NCBI RefSeq assembly: GCF_001685485.1
Contig: NZ_BDEL01000001.1
Coordinates: forward strand, 2,291,501-2,355,500
Origin: Formosa haliotis
GTDB taxonomy: Bacteria; Bacteroidota; Bacteroidia; Flavobacteriales; Flavobacteriaceae
Direction of reading: 5' to 3'
Length of the DNA stretch: 64,000 nt
The notes under the pieces are model-generated. The model did no database searches. It was not told the DNA's origin and was given only the letters and a program-made list of their open reading frames with translations. Shown one piece after another: positions 36,652 to 46,470 of this stretch (within the stretch, counting starts at the first letter, position 1; every line of letters starts with the position of its first letter). Made by a program: the position numbers and the translations under genes.

Positions 36652-38664
36652 TTATTTGTATGAACGTTGTTTTAGTTCAATATCTTTAAATTCTAATTCT
36701 TCTTTATGTAACACTGCATCTGCAGGTTCTCCTTTATATTCCCATGCTGCAACATAAGCAAAGTTTACGTCATCACGTTTTGCTTCACCTTTTTGCTCTC
36801 CATCTAGTTCTACAGACTCTTCTCTAAAGTGACCTCCACAAGATTCTGCTCTATTTAAAGCATCTTTGGCAAATAACTCTCCTAATTCTAAGAAGTCTGC
36901 TACACGTCCAGCTTTTTCAAGCTCAGGGTTTAATTCGTTCGCACTTCCTGGTACTTTAACTTCTTTCCAGAACTCTTCACGAATGGCTTTAATTTCGGCC
37001 ATAGCCTCTGTTAAACCTTGTGCGTTTCTAGACATTCCTACTTTATCCCACATTACTTTTCCAAGTTTTTTGTGGAAATAATCTACAGATTTTGTTCCTT
37101 TATTATTGATGAAGAAATCGATACGATCTTTCACTTCTTTTTCAACCTCATCAAATTCTGGAGTATTTGTTGGGATTTTTCCTGTTCTAATATCGTGAGA
37201 TAAATAATCTCCAATGGTATAAGGTAATACGAAATATCCGTCTGCTAAACCTTGCATTAAGGCAGAAGCTCCAAGTCTGTTTGCACCGTGATCAGAGAAG
37301 TTAGCTTCACCAATACAGTATAAACCTTCAACCGTGGTCATTAAATTATAATCAACCCAAACACCACCCATTGTATAGTGTGTTGCAGGATAAATCATCA
37401 TAGGCGTTTTGTATGGATTCTCATCAACGATTTTCTCATACATTTGGAATAAGTTTCCGTATTTCTCCTCAACGATTTTCTGACCTAACTCGTATATTTT
37501 CTCTGGAGTAGCATTGGTAATATTATGAATTTTTGCCTGCTCCTTACCATAACGTTCTATAGCTGATGCAAAATCTAAATATACAGCCTCTCCGGTTGCA
37601 TTTACACCATATCCAGCATCGCAACGCTCTTTGGCTGCTCTAGATGCCACATCACGAGGCACTAAGTTACCAAAAGCAGGATAACGTCTTTCTAAGTAGT
37701 AATCTCTATCTGCTTCTGCAATATCTGTAGGTTTTAATTTTCCTTGCTGAATTGCTTTTGCGTCTTCAATTTTTGCAGGAACCCATATACGACCATCATT
37801 ACGTAAAGACTCAGACATTAATGTTAATTTAGACTGATAATCTCCTGAACGCGGAATACATGTTGGGTGAATTTGTGTAAAACAAGGATTTGCAAAATAC
37901 GCTCCTTTTTTATGAATTTTCCAAGCTGCAGTAGCATTAGAACCCATAGCATTAGTAGATAAGAAATATACATTTCCATAACCTCCTGTTGCAATAACAA
38001 CAGCATGTGCAGAATGACGTTCTATTTCTCCAGTAATTAAATTACGAGCAATAATACCTCTTGCTTTTCCACCAATTTTTACAACGTCTAACATTTCGTG
38101 ACGATTGAACATTTCAATCTTTCCACGAGCAATCTGACGGTTCATTGCAGAATATGCACCTAATAATAATTGCTGTCCTGTTTGTCCTTTAGCATAAAAT
38201 GTTCTAGACACTAATACACCACCAAACGAACGGTTATCTAATAACCCACCATAATCACGTGCAAAAGGAACACCTTGAGCCACACATTGGTCGATAATAT
38301 TTCCAGACACCTCAGCTAAACGGTGTACGTTTGCCTCACGTGAACGGTAATCTCCACCTTTTACGGTATCGTAAAATAATCTGTAGTTTGAATCACCATC
38401 ACCTTGATAGTTCTTCGCTGCATTTATTCCTCCTTGTGCAGCAATAGAGTGTGCACGTCTAGGAGAATCTTGATAAGCAAATGCTTTTACGTTATATCCT
38501 AATTCGGCTAACGTTGCTGCTGCCGAACCTCCAGCTAAACCTGTACCAACAACAATAATATCGATATGACGTTTGTTTGCAGGGTTAACTAAATTAATAT
38601 GATTTTTATAATCTGTCCATTTATCTTTAATTGGACCTTCTGGTACTTTTGAATCTAAAGCCAT
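36652..38664 (-). CDS. sdhA: Succinate dehydrogenase/fumarate reductase flavoprotein subunit
   Basis: 670 residues. N-terminal FAD-binding GxGxxG ([15 protein letters not shown]), the [12 protein letters not shown] segment carrying the FAD-linking His, the catalytic region [13 protein letters not shown] and the C-terminal helical domain with [10 protein letters not shown]. It oxidises succinate to fumarate in the citric acid cycle (or the reverse). Length and the long [19 protein letters not shown] insertion match the B-type SQR/QFR of Bacteroidota. 12 bp after sdhC. Confidence 0.96.
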   Translation of the reverse strand: MALDSKVPEGPIKDKWTDYKNHINLVNPANKRHIDIIVVGTGLAGGSAAATLAELGYNVKAFAYQDSPRRAHSIAAQGGINAAKNYQGDGDSNYRLFYDTVKGGDYRSREANVHRLAEVSGNIIDQCVAQGVPFARDYGGLLDNRSFGGVLVSRTFYAKGQTGQQLLLGAYSAMNRQIARGKIEMFNRHEMLDVVKIGGKARGIIARNLITGEIERHSAHAVVIATGGYGNVYFLSTNAMGSNATAAWKIHKKGAYFANPCFTQIHPTCIPRSGDYQSKLTLMSESLRNDGRIWVPAKIEDAKAIQQGKLKPTDIAEADRDYYLERRYPAFGNLVPRDVASRAAKERCDAGYGVNATGEAVYLDFASAIERYGKEQAKIHNITNATPEKIYELGQKIVEEKYGNLFQMYEKIVDENPYKTPMMIYPATHYTMGGVWVDYNLMTTVEGLYCIGEANFSDHGANRLGASALMQGLADGYFVLPYTIGDYLSHDIRTGKIPTNTPEFDEVEKEVKDRIDFFINNKGTKSVDYFHKKLGKVMWDKVGMSRNAQGLTEAMAEIKAIREEFWKEVKVPGSANELNPELEKAGRVADFLELGELFAKDALNRAESCGGHFREESVELDGEQKGEAKRDDVNFAYVAAWEYKGEPADAVLHKEELEFKDIELKQRSYK

Positions 38665-38676
38665 ACTTATTGAAGA

Positions 38677-39357
38677 TTAATGGTTAAAAAAATGATGATA
38701 AAGTGCAATGAAGATAAATCCTAATGGAATTATTATTGAGTATGCTTTACCAATAGCTTGTAATGTCTTTTTTCTTCCGGCTGTTCCTCCCATAGATTGG
38801 AACGCAGATGTGAAACCGTGCAATAGGTGTAATGCTAAAAACACAAAGGCTATTACATAAGCACCTACACGAATAGGACTTGCAAATTTATGAACTAATT
38901 CTTCGTAATAACGGTAACCTTCTACACCTTCCATGGTACCTGACCAATCGCCTTTAATAAATTTTGTGTTAATTTCTGGAAACCAAAAATCGATAAAATG
39001 TAAGATGATGAATGCTAAAATAGCAACACCACTCCAAATCATATTTCTACTCATCCAAGTAGAATTTGCTGCACCGTTGTTTTGTACATACTTTACACCA
39101 ATTGCTTTTCTGTTTCTAATTTCTAATACAAACCCCATTACAAAGTGAAATACAACTCCAAATATTAAAACCGGCTGTAAAGCAAATTGAATTAAAGGAT
39201 TTGTTCCCATAAAATGGGACACTTCGTTAAAAAGCTCAGGACTAAATACCGATAAAATGTTGATGGCAAAATGCTGAAGCAAGAAAAACATAAGAAAGAA
39301 GGCTGAAAGCGCCATAGCGACTTTTCTTCCTATTGATGAATTTAAAAATCCGCTCAT
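38677..39357 (-). CDS. sdhC: Succinate dehydrogenase cytochrome b subunit
   Basis: 226 residues with five predicted membrane helices (for example VAMALSAFFLMFFLLQHFAIN, MIWSGVAILAFIILHFIDFW cut by a loop, and VGAYVIAFVFLALHLLHGF). Histidines in helices 1, 2, 3 and 4 (LQHF, VFHFVMG, LHFIDF, LHLLHG) fit the two-heme b type B subunit, which reduces menaquinone. First gene of the sdhCAB operon, behind a good promoter at 39384-39414. Confidence 0.93.
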   Translation of the reverse strand: MSGFLNSSIGRKVAMALSAFFLMFFLLQHFAINILSVFSPELFNEVSHFMGTNPLIQFALQPVLIFGVVFHFVMGFVLEIRNRKAIGVKYVQNNGAANSTWMSRNMIWSGVAILAFIILHFIDFWFPEINTKFIKGDWSGTMEGVEGYRYYEELVHKFASPIRVGAYVIAFVFLALHLLHGFTSAFQSMGGTAGRKKTLQAIGKAYSIIIPLGFIFIALYHHFFNH

Positions 39358-39383
39358 TTTTTTATAATTAGTTTTATTCCCAA

Positions 39384-39414
39384 CAAATTTAACTTAGAAT
39401 AGTTTTATAGGCAA
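39384..39414 (-). promoter_or_regulatory. Promoter of sdhCAB operon
   Basis: On the minus strand TTG (39414-39412), a 20-bp spacer and TAAATTTG (39391-39384) match both boxes of the Bacteroidota promoter. The -7 box ends 26 bp before the sdhC ATG. Confidence 0.75.
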
Positions 39415-39692
39415 AAACTAAGTCATTTAAATTTATATTTAGAACCATTTTAAAGAACAATACAACTACCTGAATATCAAATTATTTCAGCTTTCATTTT
39501 TTTTATTCAAACGTTGAACCAAAAAGAAACGCATTCCCTTTGAAAATTTAGATAGAAATTTCGGCTAAAATGCGTCAAATCTAATTCAAATACTTAGATG
39601 TTTCTTAGTATAAATACGTAGACAAAAAATAGTGCAAAAAACCTTTAACAGCATTTTAAGGTTTCTATTTTAACCAATACCTATTATATATG

Positions 39693-39700
39693 TAATTTTG
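39693..39700 (+). promoter_or_regulatory. -7 box of aminopeptidase P gene
   Basis: TAATTTTG fits TAnnTTTG and ends 30 bp before the ATG at 39731. Confidence 0.55.
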
Positions 39701-39730
39701 AAAAAACATCTCATTTAAACTTCAATTCGA

Positions 39731-41022
39731 ATGAAATATCATCAAATCAACTCAGATTTATTCATACAAAATAGAGCTAATTTTACAGCACAAATGAAAC
39801 CTAACAGTTTGGCTGTTTTTAACTCTAACGACGTATACCCTATAGGTGCAGACAGTGCTTTACCATTTCAACAAGACCGAAATATATTCTATTTAAGTGG
39901 TGTAGATCAAGAAAGCAGTATTTTAGTTTTATTCCCAGACTGCCCCAACCCTAAGCATCGTGAAATGCTATTTTTAACAGAAACCAACGAGCACATAGCT
40001 GTTTGGGAAGGCGCAAAACTAGACAAAGAGGCGGCCTTTAAAACTTCGGGAATTAAAACCGTGTATTGGCTTCAAGATTTTGAGCGTGTGTTTAAAGAGA
40101 TCATGACGCAATGCGACACCGTTTATATAAACACCAACGAACATTATAGAGCCAATGCAGAAACCGAAACTCGCGAAGCCCGTTTTAACGCATGGCTAAG
40201 AAAAAATATCCTGCACATGCAGTTGCTAAAAGTAATCCCATTTTACAACGCTTACGTTCTGTAAAACATCAAATAGAAATAGATCTTATTCAAAACGCAT
40301 GTAATATTACAGAAAAAGGTTTCCGACGCATCCTTAATTTTGTAAAACCAGGCGTGATGGAATTTAATATTGAAGCGGAATTTATGCACGAATTCCTAAA
40401 CAATCGCTCTAAAGGATTTGCTTACACCCCAATTGTAGCATCAGGTAACAACGCCAATGTTTTACATTATATTGAAAATAATCAAGAATGTAAAGCTGGC
40501 GATTTAATATTACTTGACGTAGGTGCAGAATATGCCAATTATGCTTCGGATATGACTCGTACAATTCCAGTTTCTGGAACATTTACAGACAGACAAAAAG
40601 CAGTTTACAATGCCGTAAATCGCGTTAAAAATGAAGCTACAAAAATGTTAGTTCCTGGCACTATTTGGGCAGATTACCATGTAGAGGTTGGTAAATTAAT
40701 GACATCGGAATTATTAGGACTAGGTTTACTAGACAAAGCCGATGTACAAAACGAGGATCCAGATTGGCCAGCTTATAAAAAATATTTTATGCACGGCACA
40801 TCGCATAATATGGGCTTAGACACGCATGATTACGGTATTTTAACAGAACCTATGCAAGCTAACATGGTGTTTACCGTAGAACCAGGCATTTATATCCCAG
40901 ATGAAAAATTCGGGATTCGCCTAGAAGACGACGTTGTAATTCAAAGCTCTGGAGAACCATTCAATTTAATGCGAAATATCCCTATAGAAGCCGATGAAAT
41001 TGAAGAGCTTATGAACTCATAA
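39731..41022 (+). pseudogene. pepP: Aminopeptidase P (Xaa-Pro aminopeptidase), one frameshift
   Basis: Two overlapping frames give one 430-residue protein if a seventh A is restored in the A6 run at 40201-40206, joining NAWLRKKYPAHAVAKSN. The first part is the creatinase/prolidase N-terminal domain; the second is the pita-bread metallopeptidase domain with all metal ligands: Asp in LLDVGAEY and ASDMTRT, His in MHGTSHNMGLDTHD, Glu in FTVEPGIY and RLEDD. The enzyme removes N-terminal residues preceding proline. Everything apart from the single missing base looks functional, so a sequencing error or very recent mutation is likely. Confidence 0.88.
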
Positions 41023-41045
41023 CATTCAAAATACCCAATAATATT

Positions 41046-41080
41046 AAAAGCAAAACTTAATTACAAAGTTTTGCTTTTTT
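41046..41080 (+). terminator. Rho-independent terminator after pepP
   Basis: AAAAGCAAAACTT (41046-41058) and AAGTTTTGCTTTT (41066-41078) form a 13-bp stem with a 7-base loop and T-run, 24 bp after the stop. Confidence 0.88.
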
Positions 41081-41124
41081 ATTGATATTTACACCACTCA
41101 ATAAAAAAACCAAGCAAACAAACC

Positions 41125-41697
41125 ATGATGAAATACCTATACCTTGCCATTTTCTTTTTCGCAATAGCTTTAACCACGAATGCGCAAACAACCACAGTCG
41201 AGAAATCTATTTTTGGAGTACAAACAGGTTTTTTTGGACTTTATGTAAATAACGAAGCCCGTTTAACAAATAGCATTGCCTTGCGTAGTGAAATTGGCTT
41301 AGATGCCGGTCTTTGGGGCAGCGACTTTAACGATATTTATGGATTTTTATTAACTCCCGTACTAACCCTTGAACCCCGTTGGTATTACAACCTTAATAAA
41401 CGCGTAGATAAAGGCAGACGTACAAGCAATAATAGCGGAAATTTTGTCTCGATAAAAACGAGCTACCATCCCGATTGGTTTACAATAACGAATGCAGAAG
41501 ACATTAACTTTATAGGAGATTTTACCATTATTCCAACATGGGGAATTCGCAGACATATTGGAAATCATTTTAACTACGAAACAGGAATTGGAGTTGGTTA
41601 CGGCCGTTACCTAACCAATCGTGATGGCTACGAATATTATGGCGACAAGAACGTAGTCGCTGTTAATTTACACCTACGTATTGGCTATACGTTTTAG
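41125..41697 (+). CDS. Small outer-membrane beta-barrel-like protein
   Basis: 190 residues. Signal peptide ends near TNAQT. The mature part has about eight amphipathic strands with aromatic girdles and ends in LHLRIGYTF, a typical outer-membrane C-terminus. No named family is recognised. The two consecutive ATG codons at 41125 and 41128 are equally possible starts. Stands between the pepP terminator and MITE-like copy B. Confidence 0.72.
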   Translation: MMKYLYLAIFFFAIALTTNAQTTTVEKSIFGVQTGFFGLYVNNEARLTNSIALRSEIGLDAGLWGSDFNDIYGFLLTPVLTLEPRWYYNLNKRVDKGRRTSNNSGNFVSIKTSYHPDWFTITNAEDINFIGDFTIIPTWGIRRHIGNHFNYETGIGVGYGRYLTNRDGYEYYGDKNVVAVNLHLRIGYTF

Positions 41698-41720
41698 ACG
41701 GAACACAAGACATTTTACTT

Positions 41721-41855
41721 AAAAAAGGCATCTAAAAAAAACATTGAAAACGCCATCCTGAACCCGTTTCAGAATCTCATAATCGTGAAAACAATTCATT
41801 GAGAGCACTTGAAACACGTTCCGGTTGACGTAAACATGCCTTTTAGATACCTTTT
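41721..41855. repeat. MITE-like repeat, copy B
   Basis: Terminal inverted repeats AAAAAGGCATCTAAAA (left) and, read in reverse, CAAAAGGTATCTAAAA (right) enclose a core with CATCCTGAACCCGTTTCAGAATCTCAT. It sits between convergent genes and could act as a two-way terminator. Confidence 0.7.
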
Positions 41856-41866
41856 GTAATCTTTTA

Positions 41867-42310
41867 TTAACTATTCCACTCGTAATAGTTAGAGCCACCG
41901 TTTAAGATAAACCCTGTTTTTGGATATAAATTATTCCCTATTTCATTTGATTTTCCGGTCTCTAAAAACATGCCGCAAGCCTTGGTATCTTTCACCAATT
42001 GCTTTGCCCGTTCTATTAAATTCACCGAAACACCTTGACCTCTATATTCTGGCTGTACAAACAAATCGTTTAAAAGCCATAATTTTTGCATGCGTGTCGA
42101 TGAAAACAAAGGATACAACTGTACAAAGCCTATAAGCTTACCCGATTCATTTTGAGCAACAAACAGCTCGGAGTCTTTATTTTTAAACCGTTCTGCTAAA
42201 AAATGTTCTGCACCTTCTACATCAGATTCTTTTTCATAAAAAACGCGGTAGGCATCAAACAACTCAGCAACACATTTCAGATCTCCTTCTACAGCTTTTC
42301 TAATGCTCAT
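41867..42310 (-). CDS. GNAT-family N-acetyltransferase
   Basis: 147 residues. GNAT fold with the acetyl-CoA loop PEYRGQGVSVNLIERA (motif A, Q/RxxGxG/A) around residues 92-107 and LYPKTGFILNG near the end. Substrate unknown. Lies 9 bp after the aspartate kinase gene on the same strand, so probably cotranscribed with it. Confidence 0.87.
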   Translation of the reverse strand: MSIRKAVEGDLKCVAELFDAYRVFYEKESDVEGAEHFLAERFKNKDSELFVAQNESGKLIGFVQLYPLFSSTRMQKLWLLNDLFVQPEYRGQGVSVNLIERAKQLVKDTKACGMFLETGKSNEIGNNLYPKTGFILNGGSNYYEWNS

Positions 42311-42319
42311 ATTGAAATA

Positions 42320-43642
42320 TTAAGCCAAAGCGGTTTCAAAAACATAGCGGTGTAATTTCTGAAGCGTTTCAGTTTTATCGCTAGTATTTATAAGTAATGA
42401 AATGTTATTATTACTACCTCCGTAAGAAATCATTCTAATATTTATATCCTGTAAAATTTGGAATAATTTATGCGTATCTGGATGATGCACAATGTTATTA
42501 CCCACTAAACACACAATAGTTCTATGCGTATCGACATCTACTTTAGAAAACTCTTCTAATTCTGAAACAATATCTTTTAAATACGTTGCATCATCTATAG
42601 TTAAAGACACCGCAATCTCAGACGTTGTAATCATATCGATAGACGTGTGGTATTTTTCAAAAATTTCGAAAACTTTCTTTAAAAATCCACTTGCTTGAAG
42701 CATTCGCGCCGACTTAATTTTTATAGCCGTAATACCATCAATAGCCGCTACAGCTTTTATTCCTTCACCTTCAGCAGAACTGTCAATTAAAGTTCCGTGA
42801 GCTTTTGGCTCCATGGTATTTTTTATACGTACCGGGATTTCTAAATCACGAACTGGCATCACGGTTTGTGGATGTAAAATTTTTGCCCCGAAATAAGCTA
42901 ATTCTGCTGCTTCATCGAAAGATAAATGCGAAATAGCATCGGTATCTTGAACAAATCTAGGATCGTTATTATGGAACCCATCTATATCTGTCCAAATCTG
43001 AACTTCGCTAGCTTCAAGAGCAGCACCAACGATACTTGCTGTATAATCACTTCCTCCACGCTCTAAATTCGACACATTTCCATCGGCATCTAAACAAATA
43101 AAGCCTTGTGTGATAAAAATATCGGTATCGGCATGCGCTTCTAACACACGGTTTAAATTTTGTTTAATATAAAACGAATCTGGCTCGTTTAATCTATCGG
43201 TACGCATAAAATCGAAAGCCGAAATTAAGCTTGCTTTTAGTCCGTCTTGCTGTAAAAAACGACTAAACATAAAAGTAGAAAGCAATTCTCCTTTAGATAC
43301 TATTTTATTATAAAGTAATGTACTGTGTTTTTGAGAAGTTAATGTTCTTAACTCTTCAAAAACCGCTTTTATATAGGCTAAAGATTCCTCTTTAAATGAG
43401 TCTTTAGAAAACAAATCGTTTACAACCTGAACATAATTTTGGTATAAGGCTTCTACTTGACTTAAAGCTTCTGCTGCCTTTCCATCTTTAATGGTATTCG
43501 ATATTTCAACCAATGCATTCGTTGTGCCAGACATGGCTGATAACACAACTACCTTTCTCCCGCCTTCTGAAACGATATTTTTAACGTTGGTCATATTTTT
43601 TACCGACCCTACAGAAGTTCCTCCAAATTTTAATACAAGCAT
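42320..43642 (-). CDS. lysC: Aspartate kinase, monofunctional with ACT domains
   Basis: 440 residues. It phosphorylates aspartate, the first step to lysine, threonine and methionine. The kinase domain begins with KFGGTSVGS, includes SAMSGTTNAL, the FITQGFICLD section and LERGGSDYTAS. Two C-terminal ACT domains (about 290-440; MITTSEIAVSLTID, RMISYGGSNNNISLLI) provide feedback control. No homoserine dehydrogenase is fused. A TTG-N18-TACTTTTG promoter lies upstream. The lysC symbol stands for the class; thrA- or ask-type naming cannot be separated. An ACT-like protein gene is divergent. Confidence 0.93.
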   Translation of the reverse strand: MLVLKFGGTSVGSVKNMTNVKNIVSEGGRKVVVLSAMSGTTNALVEISNTIKDGKAAEALSQVEALYQNYVQVVNDLFSKDSFKEESLAYIKAVFEELRTLTSQKHSTLLYNKIVSKGELLSTFMFSRFLQQDGLKASLISAFDFMRTDRLNEPDSFYIKQNLNRVLEAHADTDIFITQGFICLDADGNVSNLERGGSDYTASIVGAALEASEVQIWTDIDGFHNNDPRFVQDTDAISHLSFDEAAELAYFGAKILHPQTVMPVRDLEIPVRIKNTMEPKAHGTLIDSSAEGEGIKAVAAIDGITAIKIKSARMLQASGFLKKVFEIFEKYHTSIDMITTSEIAVSLTIDDATYLKDIVSELEEFSKVDVDTHRTIVCLVGNNIVHHPDTHKLFQILQDINIRMISYGGSNNNISLLINTSDKTETLQKLHRYVFETALA

Positions 43643-43663
43643 AATTTCTTAATTTTAAAGTGC

Positions 43664-43692
43664 CAAAAGTAAACACAAACAAGGTAATACAA
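43664..43692 (-). promoter_or_regulatory. Promoter of aspartate kinase operon
   Basis: Minus strand TTG (43692-43690), 18-bp spacer, TACTTTTG (43671-43664), ending 21 bp before the ATG at 43642. Confidence 0.65.
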
Positions 43693-43745
43693 ATAAAATT
43701 GAAAAAATTGTTCTAAATTTACACAAAATGTTAAATAGTTAACAA

Positions 43746-44402
43746 ATGAGAACCATCGCCTCTTGTGTTGAAGAAATTTTATTAGCACAACCATTTTTAG
43801 AAGAAGCCATATCTAGAAACATTGTAAACTACTCGGCCTTAGCGAACGAATTGGTAGACCCCATTTCGGAAATGTTAAGAAAACCCGTAAAACCCGGTGC
43901 AATTATGATGGCGTTACGCCGATATTCTCCTCCTAAAGATTTAGGAAATTCTGTGCGTTTAAAAAAGGTATTAAATAGTTTAGGAGATATTACCGTACGT
44001 TCGAATTTATCGAATTACACTTTTAAAAACTCTACAACCCTATTCGAGAGTCATGCCAAAGTGATTAATAAAATAGGTGATAAATTGAATATTTTTTATG
44101 CATTTACGAGAGGAATTCACGAGAGTAATATTGTGATTTCTAGCTCTGAACAAGACCATATTGAAACTTTATTTGCTAAAGAACACAAATTGGGCTTACA
44201 GAATAACCTATCGGCTATTAGTATTAATTTACCTGCCGATAACACCAAAATTGCAGGATTGTATTATCAGATTTTTAAACGTTTGGCTTGGGAAGGTATC
44301 ACCCTTTACGAAGTTGTTTCTACCACCAACGAATTTACTGTTTTGGTTGAAGAATTATATGTAAACAAAGCTTTTTCGGCTATTAAAAGACTACATAGTT
44401 AA
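43746..44402 (+). CDS. Protein of unknown function with ACT-like C-terminus
   Basis: 218 residues. The N-terminal half (about 1-100) is helical and contains PGAIMMALRRYSPP, which looks like a small DNA-binding or dimerisation domain. The C-terminal 65 residues (ISINLPADNTKIAGLYYQIFKRLAWEGITLYEVVST, split in two predicted strands and a helix) resemble the second ACT domain of aspartokinases in pattern. The gene is divergent from aspartate kinase with a 103-bp gap. An amino-acid-sensing regulator of the neighbouring pathway is an attractive inference, not a demonstrated role. Confidence 0.6.
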   Translation: MRTIASCVEEILLAQPFLEEAISRNIVNYSALANELVDPISEMLRKPVKPGAIMMALRRYSPPKDLGNSVRLKKVLNSLGDITVRSNLSNYTFKNSTTLFESHAKVINKIGDKLNIFYAFTRGIHESNIVISSSEQDHIETLFAKEHKLGLQNNLSAISINLPADNTKIAGLYYQIFKRLAWEGITLYEVVSTTNEFTVLVEELYVNKAFSAIKRLHS

Positions 44403-44430
44403 ATAATTTCGGCATCTCAATAGCCCATTA

Positions 44431-44542
44431 AAAACGAGGCTATCTAATTAAGTAAAATTTTCGTCAACCGGAATCACCTTGATGAGATTCTGAAATACAT
44501 TCAGAACGACGTGTTTATTACTTTTTTGGACAGCCTTGTTTT
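44431..44542. repeat. MITE-like repeat, copy C
   Basis: AAAACGAGGCTATCTAA at the left and, read in reverse, AAAACAAGGCTGTCCAA at the right are inverted ends; the core has GATGAGATTCTGAAAT...CATTCAGAACGACG. It lies between convergent genes. Confidence 0.75.
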
Positions 44543-44574
44543 AAAATAATGCCAGTTATAACCAATCTATAACA

Positions 44575-46251
44575 TTATGCTCTCGGATATTCTATCTGAT
44601 CGCTATACATACTCCATATTTTAAATCCGCCACCAACATTTACAATATCGGTAACACCGTTGTGTCTTAAAATAAGTTCTGCTAGATATCCGCGTAATCC
44701 TTTTTGGCAGAACACTACTATTTTTTTCTCCTGAGCTAATACGCTATCAATATGTTCTCTTAAAGTATCTAACGGATAATTTACAGCACCAGGAATAGTT
44801 CCGTTATTAAACTCACCTTCATTTCTTACATCCAACAAGACATAATTTTCTTTTGGAGTATTGGCCATATAGGCTTCTAAAGCTTCCACAGAAATCTGTT
44901 CAGACTTACCATGTAATATATTTTCGGTAACAAAACCAGCAACAACAACAGGATCTTTAGCTGGCGAGAATGGCGGTGCGTAAGCTAAATCTAAACGTTG
45001 TAAATCTGTCACTTTCAGTTTTCCATAAATTGCAGTGCTTAATACATCGACACGTTTATCTACACCATATTCTCCAAACAACTCGGCACCTAAAATTTCT
45101 TCAGTTTTAGAATCGTAATACAATTCTATAATTAAATCTTTCTGACCAGGATAATAACTAGGTGTCGATCCCGCAACAATTAAAACCGACTGAAAATCTA
45201 TTCCGTTTTTAGTTAATGCCGTAGCATTCATTCCTGTTCTAGCCAAAGTATAATCGAACACCTTAACAATGGCCGTTTTATAAGCTCCTTTAAAGGTTAT
45301 TTGTCCATCGGTTGCATTAGAACCAGCGGCCCGTCCTGCTTTATTTGAGTGCGTCCCCAGCGGAAAATAATCTTCTTGATTGGTTTGCAGGTTTCTAATA
45401 GAGATATTATCGCCCGCAGCATACACATCTTTAATTGAGGTTTCCATAAATTCATCGACTCTCAATGCGCCGTTTTCAATGGCCTCTGCACCTTCGTCTA
45501 TTAACATTTGTGTGTTAGGCTTAATTCCCGCACTTAAAATCACGAAATCTGTTGGAATACGTTTACCATCGCTGGTTATTACTGCCAAAATTTTGCCATC
45601 TTTATCGATATCAAACTTATTGACAAACGTATTAGACAACACATCTACGCCATTAGAAACCAACACATCTTCTGCAAATTTCGCAAACTTCTTATCCCAC
45701 ATATTCAACACATGCGAACTACCTTCTATTAGTGTAACTTTTTTACCTATTTCGCTCAAGTTTTCGGCAACCTCAACCCCAATCAAACCGGCTCCAACAA
45801 CAGTAATATGTTTAGACGTACTTGTAAGTCCCTCTTTAGTTATTTTATCAAAATCGACCATAGACCTACAGGTAGACCAGCTATGAGCAAACTTAATATT
45901 TTCTACAGGTGGCACAACCGAACTTGCGCCAGTGGCAAAAACTAAAGTATCGTATCTGTAGGCATCAGAATTGGTATAAACAATTTTTTGCGTCGTGTCT
46001 ATTTTAATAATCTCTTCATTTAAACGAACATCAATATTAAATCGGTGTTTTAATAATGCAGGCTTTACCACCAACAAATTATCTCTACTTTCTATAACTC
46101 CAGAAAAAGCATAGGGCATACCACAAGTGGCGTAACTTATATTTGCTCCTTTTTCAAATAAAATAATTTCTGCATGTTCGTTTTCTCGTCTTGCTTTTGC
46201 TGCTGCCGATGGACCTGCAGACAAACCACCAATTACTATAATTCGTTTCAT
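44575..46251 (-). CDS. CoA-disulfide-reductase-like flavoprotein fused to rhodanese
   Basis: 558 residues. FAD domain (IVIGGLSAGPSAAAKARR), active-site Cys43 in SYATCGMPY as in CoA disulfide reductases and related single-Cys enzymes, NAD domain (VVGAGLIGVEVAENL), dimerisation domain, then a rhodanese domain (about 455-555) with its own Cys515 in VVFCQKGLRG. The fusion resembles CoADR-Rhd and NADH-dependent persulfide reductases, which handle CoA disulfide, CoA persulfide or polysulfide. The exact substrate is inferred. It stands alone downstream of MITE-like copy C. Confidence 0.88.
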   Translation of the reverse strand: MKRIIVIGGLSAGPSAAAKARRENEHAEIILFEKGANISYATCGMPYAFSGVIESRDNLLVVKPALLKHRFNIDVRLNEEIIKIDTTQKIVYTNSDAYRYDTLVFATGASSVVPPVENIKFAHSWSTCRSMVDFDKITKEGLTSTSKHITVVGAGLIGVEVAENLSEIGKKVTLIEGSSHVLNMWDKKFAKFAEDVLVSNGVDVLSNTFVNKFDIDKDGKILAVITSDGKRIPTDFVILSAGIKPNTQMLIDEGAEAIENGALRVDEFMETSIKDVYAAGDNISIRNLQTNQEDYFPLGTHSNKAGRAAGSNATDGQITFKGAYKTAIVKVFDYTLARTGMNATALTKNGIDFQSVLIVAGSTPSYYPGQKDLIIELYYDSKTEEILGAELFGEYGVDKRVDVLSTAIYGKLKVTDLQRLDLAYAPPFSPAKDPVVVAGFVTENILHGKSEQISVEALEAYMANTPKENYVLLDVRNEGEFNNGTIPGAVNYPLDTLREHIDSVLAQEKKIVVFCQKGLRGYLAELILRHNGVTDIVNVGGGFKIWSMYSDQIEYPRA

Positions 46252-46444
46252 TTTCGATTTCGTTATTTCTCTACAAAGGTCAACTAAACTCTGTACATAA
46301 TATGTAACCTAAATTACATACGATCAAAAATGAAACGCTTTAAAAGAATTCAAAGTTGAAGAGGTTTAGTAGTTAAATTGATAATTTATAGTATTCCAGA
46401 ATTTTAGGAACATATAATTTATACTATATATAATGTACGATTAT

Positions 46445-46452
46445 TATATTTG
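46445..46452 (+). promoter_or_regulatory. -7 box of alpha/beta hydrolase gene
   Basis: TATATTTG ends 18 bp before the ATG at 46471. The in-frame TTG at 46450 lies within it and cannot be the start. Confidence 0.6.
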
Positions 46453-46470
46453 TTTCTCATTTTAACAAAC

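Larger units (their letters stand above)
39358..39730. other. Divergent intergenic region of sdhCAB and pepP
   Basis: Holds the sdhCAB promoter (39384-39414) on the left and the pepP -7 box (39693-39700) on the right. The middle 250 bp shows no gene or repeat. Confidence 0.6.

Noticed and set aside
40192..40266. Internal ATG at 40192 as a separate gene start
   Set aside because: The preceding frame and this one are adjoining parts of a single aminopeptidase P; the ATG lies out of phase within the NAWLRKK codons.
45380..45886. 168-codon plus-strand frame opposite the CoADR-like gene
   Set aside because: Shadow of conserved FAD/NAD-domain coding sequence; no promoter or family likeness.
46450..46470. 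Upstream TTG start for the alpha/beta hydrolase
   Set aside because: The TTG is part of the TATATTTG promoter box.
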